From Thermoguttaceae bacterium (GTDB lineage Bacteria > Planctomycetota > Planctomycetia > Pirellulales > Thermoguttaceae): a DNA stretch of 64,000 bases. The translations under genes and the position numbers were made by a program. Where the stretch lies: the NCBI GenBank assembly GCA_017937485.1, contig JAGBDN010000017.1, forward strand, positions 109,392-173,391, read 5' to 3'. The notes under the pieces are model-generated. The model was not told the DNA's origin and did not search any database. It saw only the letters and a program-made list of their open reading frames with translations. Shown one piece after another: positions 26,020 through 35,139 of the stretch; the stretch's first letter is position 1, and each line of letters begins with the position of its first letter.

Positions 26020-27840
26020 TTAACGTTCGCGGGTTTCCTTTTCATTTTTTCGATTTTTTCTTTTTACCCGCTCGACTTGCGCGCCGTTTAGTCGATAAAA
26101 ACGGAATATTTCGTCGTTTAACGTTTCGATTTCGGCGGTTTCGCCCGCTAAAATTACGTCGACGCAATCTTCCAAGCGTCGATTCAAGGCCGCGTCGACC
26201 GCCGGAAAAGGCAATTCCGACAGTTCGCTTTTCAAAACCTTCGCGCCCGCAAATGTTTGCGAATAATAGAATTGAAAAAGCTCCGAATTCAAAAACGCGG
26301 CGACCGTTTTCGCGCTCGTCCCGGGAATCCGCGGAATCAAAATGTTCGCGCTGTTCAAAAAAAGGCGTTGCGACGCGTCGTAAGCGAACGTCAACCGCTT
26401 GGAAATAAAGCGATAAACCAACTTTTCCGGCGCTCGATAATACTCTTCTTTCGCGACCTGTTGCAGACGCGAAGGGTCGTAACGCAAGTAAAATTGCGGC
26501 GGTTTCAACGCGAACGGCTCGATCTCCTTGCCGGTGTAAATCGCTTCGCAACCCATTTCCGGAACGCGCTTTAAAATTTCGCGATTGTTTCCGGTAACGA
26601 CGCCGAGCGCCCAAACGCTTTGACTTAAGTCGAAACGTCCGAGCTCGCGAACGCGGCGCAAAATCGCCTCGTCCTCCGGCGTCGGAAAGGAAAAAACGCG
26701 ATTCTTCGTCGCGAAAAACGGCGCGGTCGACGCGTTCCGAACGCCTTGCGCGTCCTCGACTTCCAACGTTTCCGACGGCGAAGCGCAACGCGTCGAAACG
26801 ACGACGCATTTCGTCGCGACCCCGGCGAACGTCTCGTCGCGAAACGTTATCCGCTCCAGCCGAACGCGCTCCGTCAAAAAGCGGCGCAAGTCCCGGTGCG
26901 ACGCGACGTTAAGAACCGACTCCGGCAACAAAAAGCGGACGGCGGCGCCCGATTTCGTCAAGGTAAACGCCTTCGCGAAAAACCGTTCGAAAACGTCTTT
27001 CGTCGCGAAATCGTCCAACGTTAACGTTTGTTTTTCGGCGGTTTGCTCTTTCCAACTTTTACACGGCGTCGTCGCTGCGCCCCAAGGCGGATTCGTCGCG
27101 ATAAAATCGAATTTTTCCGGAAACCCAACGGCGCGCGCTTTTTCCTTCGCTTCGTCGCTTAAAAAGTTCCAACAAACGACTTGCGGCGCAAAGGCGCGGT
27201 TCGGAAATTTCAGCAAAAGATTAATTTTCGCGACAAAGACGGCGGTCGGGTCGAAATCGCCGCCGAAAATTTGCTCCGGTTCGACGTTTTTTAACGCGGT
27301 CAAAAACGCGCCGCCGCCGCAACACGGGTCGAGAAAGGTTTTACCGCCGGAAAAGTCGAAATCGGCGGTCATTTTTTCGGCGATTTTTCGGGGCGTGTAA
27401 TACGCGCCCTTCAAATTGCGCTCGCCCTCGGTCGTCGACGCAAGATAAGCCGCGCCAAGGAGATCCGTTTCGTCGAGCGGCGGCGTCCAACCGGCGATTT
27501 CCGGAATCGACGCGAACCGCTCCGCGTCCAAAACGTCGACGACGTTCGCCTTGTCCAAGATTCCCCGTTCCCGTAAAAGCGCGACGGCGAGCGCCACCAA
27601 CGCGTCGCGAAGCGGAACGTCGTTCGCGTCGACGAACTCGACAAAACGTCTTATAAACTCGACGTTTGCGCGATTCGTCAAATATTCGACCGGAACGCGG
27701 CGCTTTGTCGAACAAGTTTTGTTCGCGCGTTTCGTCAACCGACCGTTCGGGTCGACGCCAAGACGTCGCCAATTATACAACGTCGATTTCGACGCGTTCT
27801 TTATCGCCGCTTCGTCGATCGTTCCTCCTTGCGTTTTCAA
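26020..27840 (-). CDS. Type II gamma-class N6-adenine DNA methyltransferase, apparently solitary
   Basis: A 606-residue enzyme. N-terminal helix-turn-helix-like start (NASKSTLYNWRRLG), then a helical part, the SAM motif TFLDPCCGGGAFLTAL near residue 175, and the catalytic NPPW near residue 250. The C-terminal half (from about residue 400) resembles the TaqI-type specificity domain, ending in a Lys/Arg/Glu tail. It should methylate adenine in a defined site. No nuclease domain is fused and no restriction gene is next to it, so it may be an orphan regulator-type enzyme or a relic. The start is uncertain: TTG at 27840 is the longest choice. Confidence 0.85.
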   Translation of the reverse strand: MKTQGGTIDEAAIKNASKSTLYNWRRLGVDPNGRLTKRANKTCSTKRRVPVEYLTNRANVEFIRRFVEFVDANDVPLRDALVALAVALLRERGILDKANVVDVLDAERFASIPEIAGWTPPLDETDLLGAAYLASTTEGERNLKGAYYTPRKIAEKMTADFDFSGGKTFLDPCCGGGAFLTALKNVEPEQIFGGDFDPTAVFVAKINLLLKFPNRAFAPQVVCWNFLSDEAKEKARAVGFPEKFDFIATNPPWGAATTPCKSWKEQTAEKQTLTLDDFATKDVFERFFAKAFTLTKSGAAVRFLLPESVLNVASHRDLRRFLTERVRLERITFRDETFAGVATKCVVVSTRCASPSETLEVEDAQGVRNASTAPFFATKNRVFSFPTPEDEAILRRVRELGRFDLSQSVWALGVVTGNNREILKRVPEMGCEAIYTGKEIEPFALKPPQFYLRYDPSRLQQVAKEEYYRAPEKLVYRFISKRLTFAYDASQRLFLNSANILIPRIPGTSAKTVAAFLNSELFQFYYSQTFAGAKVLKSELSELPFPAVDAALNRRLEDCVDVILAGETAEIETLNDEIFRFYRLNGAQVERVKRKNRKNEKETRER

Positions 27841-27963
27841 CTTTCGCCGTCTTTCTTTTAAGAACGCAACGCAAGCGGACGCCGCGCTTTACGTCGCCCG
27901 CTTGACGCTAAAATTCAACGCCGAACGCTCCAAACGCTCGACGCTCCGTCGCTTAAACCGCCG

Positions 27964-29943
27964 TCAGATTTTCTTGTAAATCGCCAAGAAGAACGAACGC
28001 GGCGCAAGCTTCACTTCGAGCTTCGCAAGTTCCGCTCCGCTAACGACTTCCTTCGTTCCGTCGAAATACTCGACTTCGTATTTCGCCGTCGGGTCGACCG
28101 CCGGGAGTTCGAACGTTTTCGTTTCCTCCGGCGAGTCGGCGCGACGGAAAACAAGCGCGAACCCGTCGTTTTCGCTCGGACGGTGCAGCGACCAACCGCA
28201 CCAAACGTCGTCGGCGGCGCCGGTTTCGTCGGTCAACGGGTAAAAGTCGCCCATATAATACGCTTGCAGGCGCGCCGTCAAGCCGAACATCTTTTGGAAC
28301 CAAGCGGTTTCGGCGTCGGTAAACTTGCGTCGAACGATTCCGCCGTCGAAGTCGGTCGGAGTGAAAACGGTTCCGGACGAAACGACGCTCATAAAGCCGT
28401 AATCGTCGCCGACCGCGACGCAGTTCGTTTCGCCGCCTTGGAACGGCAAGAACGGCGTCGAGTTGAGCGTCATATTTTGGCCGAGATTAATCGCCGTGTC
28501 GCCCGGTTTCATTCCGATGAAATAGTCGCTGCGGCAGTACGAATGCGCCCGACGAACCATCTCGAAGTCGATTCGGCGACCGCCCGACGCGCAGTTTTCG
28601 AGCAAAATGTTCGGGAAGCGCGCCCGCATATCGTCCAAAAACTTGTACAACGCGGCGACGTGTTTCGCTTCGACCGCTCCGACGCGATCGGCGCCTTCCT
28701 TCGCTTCAAGACGCGCCCAGAATCCGGTCGGTTCCATATTGAAGTCTTGGCGGTAAACGTCGATCCCGTGTTTCTCGATCGTTCCATAAACAATGTCTTG
28801 AATGCGCTTTAACGCTTCCGGATTCGCGTAATTGTAGAGCGCGCCCTCGACGAAATCGGGGTTCTCCTTCACGACCGGCGCCGACTCGTGCACGCGCTCC
28901 GGCTCGAACCAAAGGAGGAAGCGCATTCCGGCCTTATGAACGGCGTCGGCGATCGGGAGGAGGTCGCCAGTCGGGTGCGTCGTCGTGTTGACGCGCCAAT
29001 CGCCGACGAAGCGGTACCAGTCCGGCCCGCAGTTCGGGTAAGGGTCGGTCTCGTGCGGCGCGCCGTACCAACCGGCGTCGACCCAGTACGTGTCGCAAGG
29101 AATCCCGGCGTCGAGGCGATATTGGAGAATATCGAGCATCATTTGCGGCGTTTTGTTCCCTCCGCCGGCGGTGATCGCGAGAATCGGCGGGACGATCTTT
29201 CCTTCGGCGTCGCGCGGCGACATATGTTCGCGCATAAAGCGGTGAACGACCGTCTTAAAAGCGCGGCGCGTTTGGCCTTTGCGTTCAAAAACCAAAACGG
29301 ACGGTTGCAGGAGCGTTTCGCCCGGGTTCAGCTTCATTGCGCAACGCTCCATCCCAAGTTCGACGCGCAAAGAACCGCCTTCGTTGGCGAAGCGCGCTTT
29401 CCAGTCGCCGGTCCAACCGATCGCGAAGAGAGCGCCGTTCGTTTCGTCGAAACTCGCGTCGATAAACGGCGTAAATTCGCTCGACGACCGCCCGCTCGGC
29501 GTCGCGAACGTCTTTTCTTCGCCCGGTTTCAACGCGAAATTCAACGGCGCGAAGTCTTCCGGAACGCAAGTCGAGCCGCGGAGCAGGTCGAGCGTCGCGG
29601 TCGAGTCGGCGTTCGGGAGCGCGAACGAATCGGCGAAAACGCGCAAATTTTGAACGACGTCGGTCGGCTCCGTCGCGGAGAGGTTCGTTAGCGACGTCGA
29701 GATTTCGCGAACCGGGAAGCCGTCGAACGTTCGAACGCGCACGTCGACCGCCAACTTGCCGTCCGCCGCGACGTACCGCGTCGCCGCAACGTCGCCGTCG
29801 ACTTTCGTTTCCGCCGCCGCGACGCCGGTCGAGTAAGCGCCGTCGAGCGCGAACGGAACTTTCGCCGCTTCCGCCGCCCAAGCGTTTCCGGTCGAAACGA
29901 CCGCGATCGCCGCCAACATCCAAGAGAACCAACGCGTTTTCAT
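27964..29943 (-). CDS. Exported alpha-galactosidase, GH36-like
   Basis: A 659-residue protein with a Sec signal peptide (MKTRWFSWMLAAIAVVSTGNAWA). The TIM-barrel holds DTYWVDAGWYG, LLWFEPERV, the nucleophile Asp400 in YRQDFN and the acid/base Asp473 in SYCRSDYFIG, with ENCASGGRR between them, as in GH36/GH-D enzymes. N- and C-terminal beta domains flank it. It would release terminal alpha-galactose from oligosaccharides outside the cytoplasm. The ATG at 29943 is chosen for the signal peptide; the open frame upstream has no such character. The 590-base gap 29944-30533 shows no gene I can support. Confidence 0.92.
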   Translation of the reverse strand: MKTRWFSWMLAAIAVVSTGNAWAAEAAKVPFALDGAYSTGVAAAETKVDGDVAATRYVAADGKLAVDVRVRTFDGFPVREISTSLTNLSATEPTDVVQNLRVFADSFALPNADSTATLDLLRGSTCVPEDFAPLNFALKPGEEKTFATPSGRSSSEFTPFIDASFDETNGALFAIGWTGDWKARFANEGGSLRVELGMERCAMKLNPGETLLQPSVLVFERKGQTRRAFKTVVHRFMREHMSPRDAEGKIVPPILAITAGGGNKTPQMMLDILQYRLDAGIPCDTYWVDAGWYGAPHETDPYPNCGPDWYRFVGDWRVNTTTHPTGDLLPIADAVHKAGMRFLLWFEPERVHESAPVVKENPDFVEGALYNYANPEALKRIQDIVYGTIEKHGIDVYRQDFNMEPTGFWARLEAKEGADRVGAVEAKHVAALYKFLDDMRARFPNILLENCASGGRRIDFEMVRRAHSYCRSDYFIGMKPGDTAINLGQNMTLNSTPFLPFQGGETNCVAVGDDYGFMSVVSSGTVFTPTDFDGGIVRRKFTDAETAWFQKMFGLTARLQAYYMGDFYPLTDETGAADDVWCGWSLHRPSENDGFALVFRRADSPEETKTFELPAVDPTAKYEVEYFDGTKEVVSGAELAKLEVKLAPRSFFLAIYKKI

Positions 29944-30533
29944 TTTTTCGCCTTTCTTGGTCGAGATTTTTCGAAACGCTCCGACCTCCGCCGCTCGCCG
30001 TTCAAGCGTCAAAAATCGCGCTCCGCAACGTAAAGGATACCGAACAAAACTCGCTTTGTCAACCAAAAAGCGCGATAAATTCCGACGGCGCGGAAAAAAC
30101 GACGTAAATCGCGAAATAAAATCGAAAAAAATCGAGGAACGGCGCGAAAATCGGTAGACGTAAAGGCGAAAAAAGATTAAAATAGAGTCGGAACGTTTTC
30201 GGACGATTCGGAACGCCGCGCTTCCGACGCCAAGTTTCGCTATTTTCCCCGTTTTGCGCGTTTTACCGTCGGCGCCGCCGTTTCGCCGCGACCGCGGGAA
30301 AACGCTTGGCTAAAAGGAAAGAACTTGGGAACGCCGCGCCGCCGTCGAACGTCTAAACGTCGCCGCCAACTCTTCGACGAACGCCGGGACGTCCGGCGGG
30401 CAAGCGTCGAACCAACTTCCGTCGACCGCCGACGTTTTTCGCCGGTCGCCGACGCGCCGTTCCGCAACCTTTTTACGTCGAGCGCCGCGACTTCGGAAGC
30501 CGAGTTGATCCAGCAACGGAGCGAAACAAGACG

Positions 30534-32342
30534 ATGACCAAGAGCTTATTTTCCCGCCGATCGAACGCCCTGTCGCCGCGCCGCGGTTTTACGCTTCTCG
30601 AAATTTTGACGTCGATCACGTTGGCGCTGACGCTGATGTACGCGGTCGCCCGCATTTTCAGCAACGTCGGCGGCTCGATGAACGAAACGATGAGTTCGAT
30701 GGAAATGTCGAACGCGTTGCGCAACGCGAAAAACCGCTTGACCGCCGACCTCGAAGCGACGTCGGTAACGCTCGCCCCGCCGCGCAACTCCCGCCGCGAC
30801 GAAGGGTTCTTCTGTTACGTCGAAGGAATGGGCGGCCCGTTCGACCGCGTCGCGCTCAACGGGGTCAACGTACCGGAACCCTTCGCGGTCGGGGACGTCG
30901 CGATCGACTTGGAACGTTACCTCGATTCCAACGCCGTCGACGCGAACAACGTTCCGGAAGCGGTCGACACGACAGTCGGCGACCTCGACGATATTCTCTC
31001 CTTCACCGCGAAAGCGCCGGACGGGCAACCGTTCCGCGGGCGCTTTATCGAGCCGGTTTACGCGACGGCGACCGACGCCAACGGGAACGTTTATAAACAA
31101 ATCGTCGACGGAATCCCGACGACGATCGAATCGGAATACGCCGAAATCGTTTGGTTCGTTCGCGGAACGACGCTCTACCGCCGCGTGTTGCCGCTCGTTT
31201 CGAACGAACGTCTCCAAGAGAGCTTCGAAGCGCTCCGCGTCGCGTCGCTGACCTCCGACACGGCCTTCACCGGCGCCGCTTACGACAATATCCGTCGCGG
31301 CTTTGGTTTTTACCAATTCTACGACGTTTCGGTTCATATGGGCGCGGGCGGAACGCTCGTCGCGAACACGCTCGGCGACCTGTCGAACCGCGAAAACCGC
31401 TATTTCTATTGGAACTCCTGCGGTCAAGCCCTCCACCCGGACTCCTCCGATCTGGAACGCGGCCCCTTCCCGCTGCACGGCGCGAACGGCGCTTGGTACT
31501 GGCTCCGAATGGCGACGCTCCAAGAAAGCGCCGGCCCGAACTTCCGCGCCGGGGCTCCGTTCGGTCGTCACTACAACGCTCGCGACGCGCAACTGACTTG
31601 GCCGTTCGACTCGTCGGCGTTCGACGCGTTTTGGCCCGGCGACCAACAAGCGCTTTCGTTCACGTCGGACGGCTCGACCCCGTTGACGGCGAACGCTTAC
31701 GCCGCGAACGCGCTCCCGGTTCTCAACGCGCCGTTCATTAATTACTGGGATTCGCCGCACGTTTGGGATCAAGTCGACTCCGAAACCGGCGACCTGCGCC
31801 GCAACGCCGAAGACCTCCGCGCCAACGGTTACGACAAAGATTTGACGCTCAACCAAGACGTGATGCTGACGAACGTTATTAGCTTTAACGTTCGCGTTTG
31901 GGACGAAAGCGAAAACGCTTACGTCGACCTCGGTTCCGGCGTCCACGACGGCTCCGCGCTCGTCGACGACCCGAACGACTTGCGTTCTTACGGTCGTTAC
32001 GGTCAGTACGTTATCCAGAACGGAACGCGCGAGTTTACCGGTTACAATCTTAACGGCGTTGTTTTACCTTGCGTTTACGACACGTGGTCGGAGCAGTACC
32101 AACGCGACCTTTACCTTTACGACGACTATATGTCCGCGACCGTCGCCGGTTATACGCGACTTGCGAACGGTTCGCTCGCCGACGTTCCGCTCGACGCGAC
32201 TCCGACTTCGGCGCAACTCAAAAACTACCCGCCGCCTTACGACGTTCCGCTCAAGAGCGTGCAAGTCGAAATTCGCGTCTTCGACCCGCGCTCCAAAGCG
32301 ATTCGCCAAGCGACGTTCGTCGTCGACCTGTCGAAAATCTAA
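30534..32342 (+). CDS. Large GspJ-like prepilin protein
   Basis: A 602-residue protein. The N-terminus is a prepilin leader (RRGFTLLEILTSITLALTLMYAVARIF) with cleavage expected at G/F and the conserved Glu at +5. A helical stalk follows (MSNALRNAKNRLTADLEATS), as in GspJ/PulJ minor pseudopilins. Most of the chain is a large beta-rich region with many Tyr and Asn, ending in LKSVQVEIRVFDPRSKAIRQATFVVDL, again typical of GspJ ends. GspJ is usually near 200 residues, so this one is about three times longer. No other secretion genes are adjacent. A terminator follows. Confidence 0.75.
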   Translation: MTKSLFSRRSNALSPRRGFTLLEILTSITLALTLMYAVARIFSNVGGSMNETMSSMEMSNALRNAKNRLTADLEATSVTLAPPRNSRRDEGFFCYVEGMGGPFDRVALNGVNVPEPFAVGDVAIDLERYLDSNAVDANNVPEAVDTTVGDLDDILSFTAKAPDGQPFRGRFIEPVYATATDANGNVYKQIVDGIPTTIESEYAEIVWFVRGTTLYRRVLPLVSNERLQESFEALRVASLTSDTAFTGAAYDNIRRGFGFYQFYDVSVHMGAGGTLVANTLGDLSNRENRYFYWNSCGQALHPDSSDLERGPFPLHGANGAWYWLRMATLQESAGPNFRAGAPFGRHYNARDAQLTWPFDSSAFDAFWPGDQQALSFTSDGSTPLTANAYAANALPVLNAPFINYWDSPHVWDQVDSETGDLRRNAEDLRANGYDKDLTLNQDVMLTNVISFNVRVWDESENAYVDLGSGVHDGSALVDDPNDLRSYGRYGQYVIQNGTREFTGYNLNGVVLPCVYDTWSEQYQRDLYLYDDYMSATVAGYTRLANGSLADVPLDATPTSAQLKNYPPPYDVPLKSVQVEIRVFDPRSKAIRQATFVVDLSKI

Positions 32343-32380
32343 GCGGCGGCGAGCGTTGGTTCAACGCGCTTAACAAAGAA

Positions 32381-32415
32381 AAACCGGCGAGAGCGTCCAA
32401 CGCTCCCGCCGGTTT
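32381..32415 (+). terminator. Terminator after the GspJ-like gene
   Basis: AAACCGGCGAGAGCG (32381-32395) pairs, with one mismatch, with CGCTCCCGCCGGTTT (32401-32415), loop of five bases. Confidence 0.75.
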
Positions 32416-32437
32416 CGCGTTTCTTGACGGAAGACTC

Positions 32438-32466
32438 TTGACAATGGTTTAAACATATGTTATACT
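32438..32466 (+). promoter_or_regulatory. hicAB promoter
   Basis: A perfect TTGACA (32438-32443) and TATACT (32461-32466) with a 17-base spacer. The palindrome ACATATGT (32453-32460) sits in the spacer against the -10. Confidence 0.75.
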
Positions 32467-32485
32467 CGACAAGTGGAACGACAAG
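32467..32485 (+). repeat. Direct repeat at the hicAB promoter, candidate operator
   Basis: CGACAAG at 32467-32473 and again at 32479-32485, 12 bases apart (about one helical turn), right after the -10 element. HicB-type antitoxins repress their own promoter, so this is a possible binding site for the ribbon-helix-helix end of HicB. Confidence 0.4.
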
Positions 32486-32506
32486 AAAATATTAAAAGGT
32501 CGCTTT

Positions 32507-32707
32507 ATGAATTATCGCGAGCTAATCAAAGAACTTAAAAAATTGGGTTGGACGTTCGACCGCCAAGGTAATGGAAGCCACGAATTTTACGTCAATCCCG
32601 ATTTCAACTATGTTATCGTCGTCGCTAATCACGGATGCAAAGAGATACCGACGGGAACGGCGAAACGTATTCTAAAAGACGCGCGCGGCGAAGGGCGACA
32701 AAAATAA
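32507..32707 (+). CDS. hicA: HicA toxin (mRNA interferase)
   Basis: A 66-residue double-stranded-RNA-binding-fold toxin. The start YRELIKELKKLGWTFDRQGNGSHEFY carries the catalytic His25 in GSHEFY, followed by VVANHGCKEIPTGTAKRILKDA, both family signatures. HicA cleaves mRNA when not bound by HicB. It is the first gene of a two-gene operon; HicB starts 14 bases after its stop. All key residues are present, so it should be active. Confidence 0.93.
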   Translation: MNYRELIKELKKLGWTFDRQGNGSHEFYVNPDFNYVIVVANHGCKEIPTGTAKRILKDARGEGRQK

Positions 32708-32721
32708 TAGGAGCGAGAACA

Positions 32722-33126
32722 ATGTTGAAAGCAAGATACGTTTTCCCGGTCGTTTTCGAATACGACGCCGACGTCGGGTACGGCGTTTCCGTTCCCGATC
32801 TTCACGCTTATTCGGACGGACGAACGTTCGAGGAAGCGGTCGCGAACGCCAAAGACGCGATCGCCGCCGTTTTGTACGATATGCACAAACGGGGCGTCGA
32901 AGTTCCGGCGCCGTCGCCGATTACGGAAATCGAGTTGGCGGAAAACGAGCGCCTTTGCGCGGTCGAAGTCGATATGATTCGTTACGCCGACGCGCTACAA
33001 CAGCGAAGCGTCAACCGAACCGTTACGCTTCCTATGTGGCTTAACGACGAAGCCAAGAAAAGCGGAATCAACATTTCGCAACTTCTGCAAACCGCGCTCA
33101 TTCAAACGCTTGCGTTGCAAAAATAA
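32722..33126 (+). CDS. hicB: HicB antitoxin
   Basis: A 134-residue antitoxin. The N-terminal RNase-H-like domain shows FPVVFEYDADVGYGVSVPDLHAYSDGRTFEEAVANAKDAI, the HicB signature. The C-terminal 40 residues (NRTVTLPMWLNDEAKKSGINISQLLQTAL) form a ribbon-helix-helix DNA-binding unit. It neutralises HicA and should repress the operon. The ATG at 32722 has AGGAG ten bases upstream; the frame is open earlier but overlaps hicA without a ribosome site. Confidence 0.93.
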   Translation: MLKARYVFPVVFEYDADVGYGVSVPDLHAYSDGRTFEEAVANAKDAIAAVLYDMHKRGVEVPAPSPITEIELAENERLCAVEVDMIRYADALQQRSVNRTVTLPMWLNDEAKKSGINISQLLQTALIQTLALQK

Positions 33127-33156
33127 AACGGTCGTTCTTTTCCCCGTCGTCGACAA

Positions 33157-33188
33157 AAAAAGCGTCGAGTTTTCGCTCGACGCTTTTT
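33157..33188. terminator. Bidirectional terminator
   Basis: A 13-bp perfect stem (33157-33169 with 33176-33188), loop TTTTCG, A-run and T-run on the two sides. It separates hicB from the end of the leftward hdr-flx operon. Confidence 0.9.
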
Positions 33189-33223
33189 CGCTTTTCACTC
33201 GGAACGCTAACCGTTCGCGACGA

Positions 33224-34054
33224 TTAGAAGTCGTCCGGGAGTTCCTTCATATCGGCCAAGGTGAAGACCGGGCCCTCTTTGCAGACGTAAACCGAACCGC
33301 AGTTGCAACGACCGCATTTGCCGAGACCGCACTTCATTCGGTTTTCCAAGCTCGTGAAGATCGCGTCGTCGCTGAACCCGCTCTTTTCGAGAACCGGGAG
33401 CGAGAACTTGATCATAATCGGCGGCCCGACGACCAGCGCGACCGAGTTGTCGCCCGAAACGCCCGCTTCGCCGAGAACCGTCGGAACGAAACCGACGCGA
33501 CCGTCCCAATCCGGCGTTTCCCCGCCCGGGTCGACCGTCTTCAACACGTCGACGTTCGGGTACTTCGCCCATTCGTCGAGTTCGCTCTTGCAGACCAGGT
33601 CGCCGACGGTGCGCGCGCCGTAAACGATCGTGATTTTGCCGTATTTTTCGCGGTTTTCCAAGGCGTATTGAATCGCGCAGCGAATCGGCGGCATCGCGAT
33701 ACCGCCCGCGACGAAGACAAGGTTCTTGCCTTCCCACTCTTTCATCGGATACGAGTTCCCATACGGACCGCGGAAGCCGATCGTGTCGCCCGGCTCGACG
33801 TCCCACATACGTTCGGTAACGCGCCCGGTCTTGCGGAAGCAGAACTCGATGTATTTTTTCGAGTTCGAGCAGCAAATATTGAACGTCGACTCGCCGACGC
33901 CGAAAACCGAGTAAAGGCCGAATTGCCCGATGTTGAACTTGAACTCCGCCGCTTTTTCCGGATCGCGGAACCAGATGCGAACGCGCTTGACGTCCGCCGT
34001 TTCCTGCGTAACTTCAAGGACTTCCATCGCGTCCGGCTTGTAAATATTTTCCAT
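33224..34054 (-). CDS. FAD/NAD(P)-binding oxidoreductase subunit (FlxA-like, hydrogenase gamma-like)
   Basis: A 276-residue protein of the ferredoxin-NADP reductase fold. FAD part with GQFGLYSVFGVGES and GDTIGFRGPYGNSYPM, NAD(P) part with LVFVAGGIAMPPIRCAI and ITIVYGART, and a C-terminal 2Fe-2S site MKCGLGKCGRCNCG as in PyrK and sulfhydrogenase gamma subunits. It would accept electrons from NAD(P)H and pass them to the Fe-S proteins encoded just upstream. Last gene of the operon, 71 bases after the previous one. In Flx-Hdr complexes this is the NADH-reacting subunit. Confidence 0.88.
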   Translation of the reverse strand: MENIYKPDAMEVLEVTQETADVKRVRIWFRDPEKAAEFKFNIGQFGLYSVFGVGESTFNICCSNSKKYIEFCFRKTGRVTERMWDVEPGDTIGFRGPYGNSYPMKEWEGKNLVFVAGGIAMPPIRCAIQYALENREKYGKITIVYGARTVGDLVCKSELDEWAKYPNVDVLKTVDPGGETPDWDGRVGFVPTVLGEAGVSGDNSVALVVGPPIMIKFSLPVLEKSGFSDDAIFTSLENRMKCGLGKCGRCNCGSVYVCKEGPVFTLADMKELPDDF

Positions 34055-34125
34055 TGTTCTTCCTTCGTGTCCGCGGCGCGCCGTCGGAAAGAAGCGCGCC
34101 GCGTTTTAATCGAGTCGAGTTCTCG

Positions 34126-35139
34126 TTAGTCTTCTTGCTTTTGAACGACGTCGGCGTCCAACGCTTCGAGCGCCGGACGAACGCCGAACGACGCGCCGCA
34201 CGAACGCGAGCAGTTGCCGCAACCGGTGCAGAGGTAAGGGCCGAATTTCCCGGGATAAATCGAAAATTTATGCGTCAAACGTTGACGTTGGCGCTTTCCT
34301 TGCGTCGAACGCGGATTGTGCCCGGACGCGTGCAAAGTGAACATGCCGGCTTGGCAAGCGTCCCAGTTCTTGACGCGTTGACCTTTGGAGTACGTCCCTT
34401 CGTCGACGATATCGAAGCAGTGGCACGTCGGGCAGACGTAAGCGCAGGCGCCGCAACCGACGCAACGCAACGACAATTTTTCCCACTCCGGCGACGCGAA
34501 GTTTTCGGTAATCCAAACGGCGACCTTTTCGACGTCGAAATCGCACGTCGGCGGAGCGCAAGCGGAACCGGTTTTGTCCGATTCGGTCGCGATTCCGGCG
34601 AAGAGCGCGGCGCCTTTGTCCGTGAACGTTCGCACTTCGAACGAACCGTCGCCGAGGTCGAAGAGCATCGCGTCGGAACCGGCTTGGTTGTCCGGGCCGC
34701 CGTCGACCGCCGCGCAGAAGCAGTGCGCGTCCGTTTCTTTACAGGCGAACGTAACGACCGTCGTCTTGGCGCGGCGTTGTTGGAAGAAGCGGTCTTGATA
34801 GTCCCAACCGAAGAGCGGATCCAAAATCGGGAGCGCCGCCGCGTCGCACGGACGGGCGCCGATAATGATTTGGTCGTCTTCAAAGTCCGGCGCGTCGATC
34901 ACTTCGACGTCGTTTCCCTTGCGAACGAAGGTGAAAATGACTTCGTGCTTCGGGAAGAAAAATTCCTTAATCGAATTTTGAACGCGAACTTGCGGCGCGA
35001 ACGTCGCTTGCGCGGCGTCGGAGATTTCTTTGAAGGAAACCAAACCGCCGTCGACGACCGGCGCGACGACGCGAGCGCCCGCGCTCAATTTGTCGGCGGC
35101 CAGTTTCTTTAATTGTTCCAGCGTAACGACTTGGCTCAT
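34126..35139 (-). CDS. 4Fe-4S dicluster protein (Flx / hydrogenase beta-like)
   Basis: A 337-residue Fe-S protein. The N-terminal 200 residues are the hydrogenase-beta-like fold (IIIGARPCDAAALPILDPLF). Two cluster motifs follow: CVGCGACAYVCPTCHC and CTGCGNCSRSC. It would relay electrons between the FAD subunit and HdrA through MvhD-like protein. Its start overlaps the stop of the upstream gene by four bases (ATGA), a sign of translational coupling. It is a distant paralogue of that upstream gene. Confidence 0.85.
   Translation of the reverse strand: MSQVVTLEQLKKLAADKLSAGARVVAPVVDGGLVSFKEISDAAQATFAPQVRVQNSIKEFFFPKHEVIFTFVRKGNDVEVIDAPDFEDDQIIIGARPCDAAALPILDPLFGWDYQDRFFQQRRAKTTVVTFACKETDAHCFCAAVDGGPDNQAGSDAMLFDLGDGSFEVRTFTDKGAALFAGIATESDKTGSACAPPTCDFDVEKVAVWITENFASPEWEKLSLRCVGCGACAYVCPTCHCFDIVDEGTYSKGQRVKNWDACQAGMFTLHASGHNPRSTQGKRQRQRLTHKFSIYPGKFGPYLCTGCGNCSRSCGASFGVRPALEALDADVVQKQED

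Noticed and set aside
30310..30516. A 68-codon minus-strand frame with a partly protein-like segment
   Set aside because: No ribosome site, flanked by Arg-rich sequence, and not linked to any neighbour.
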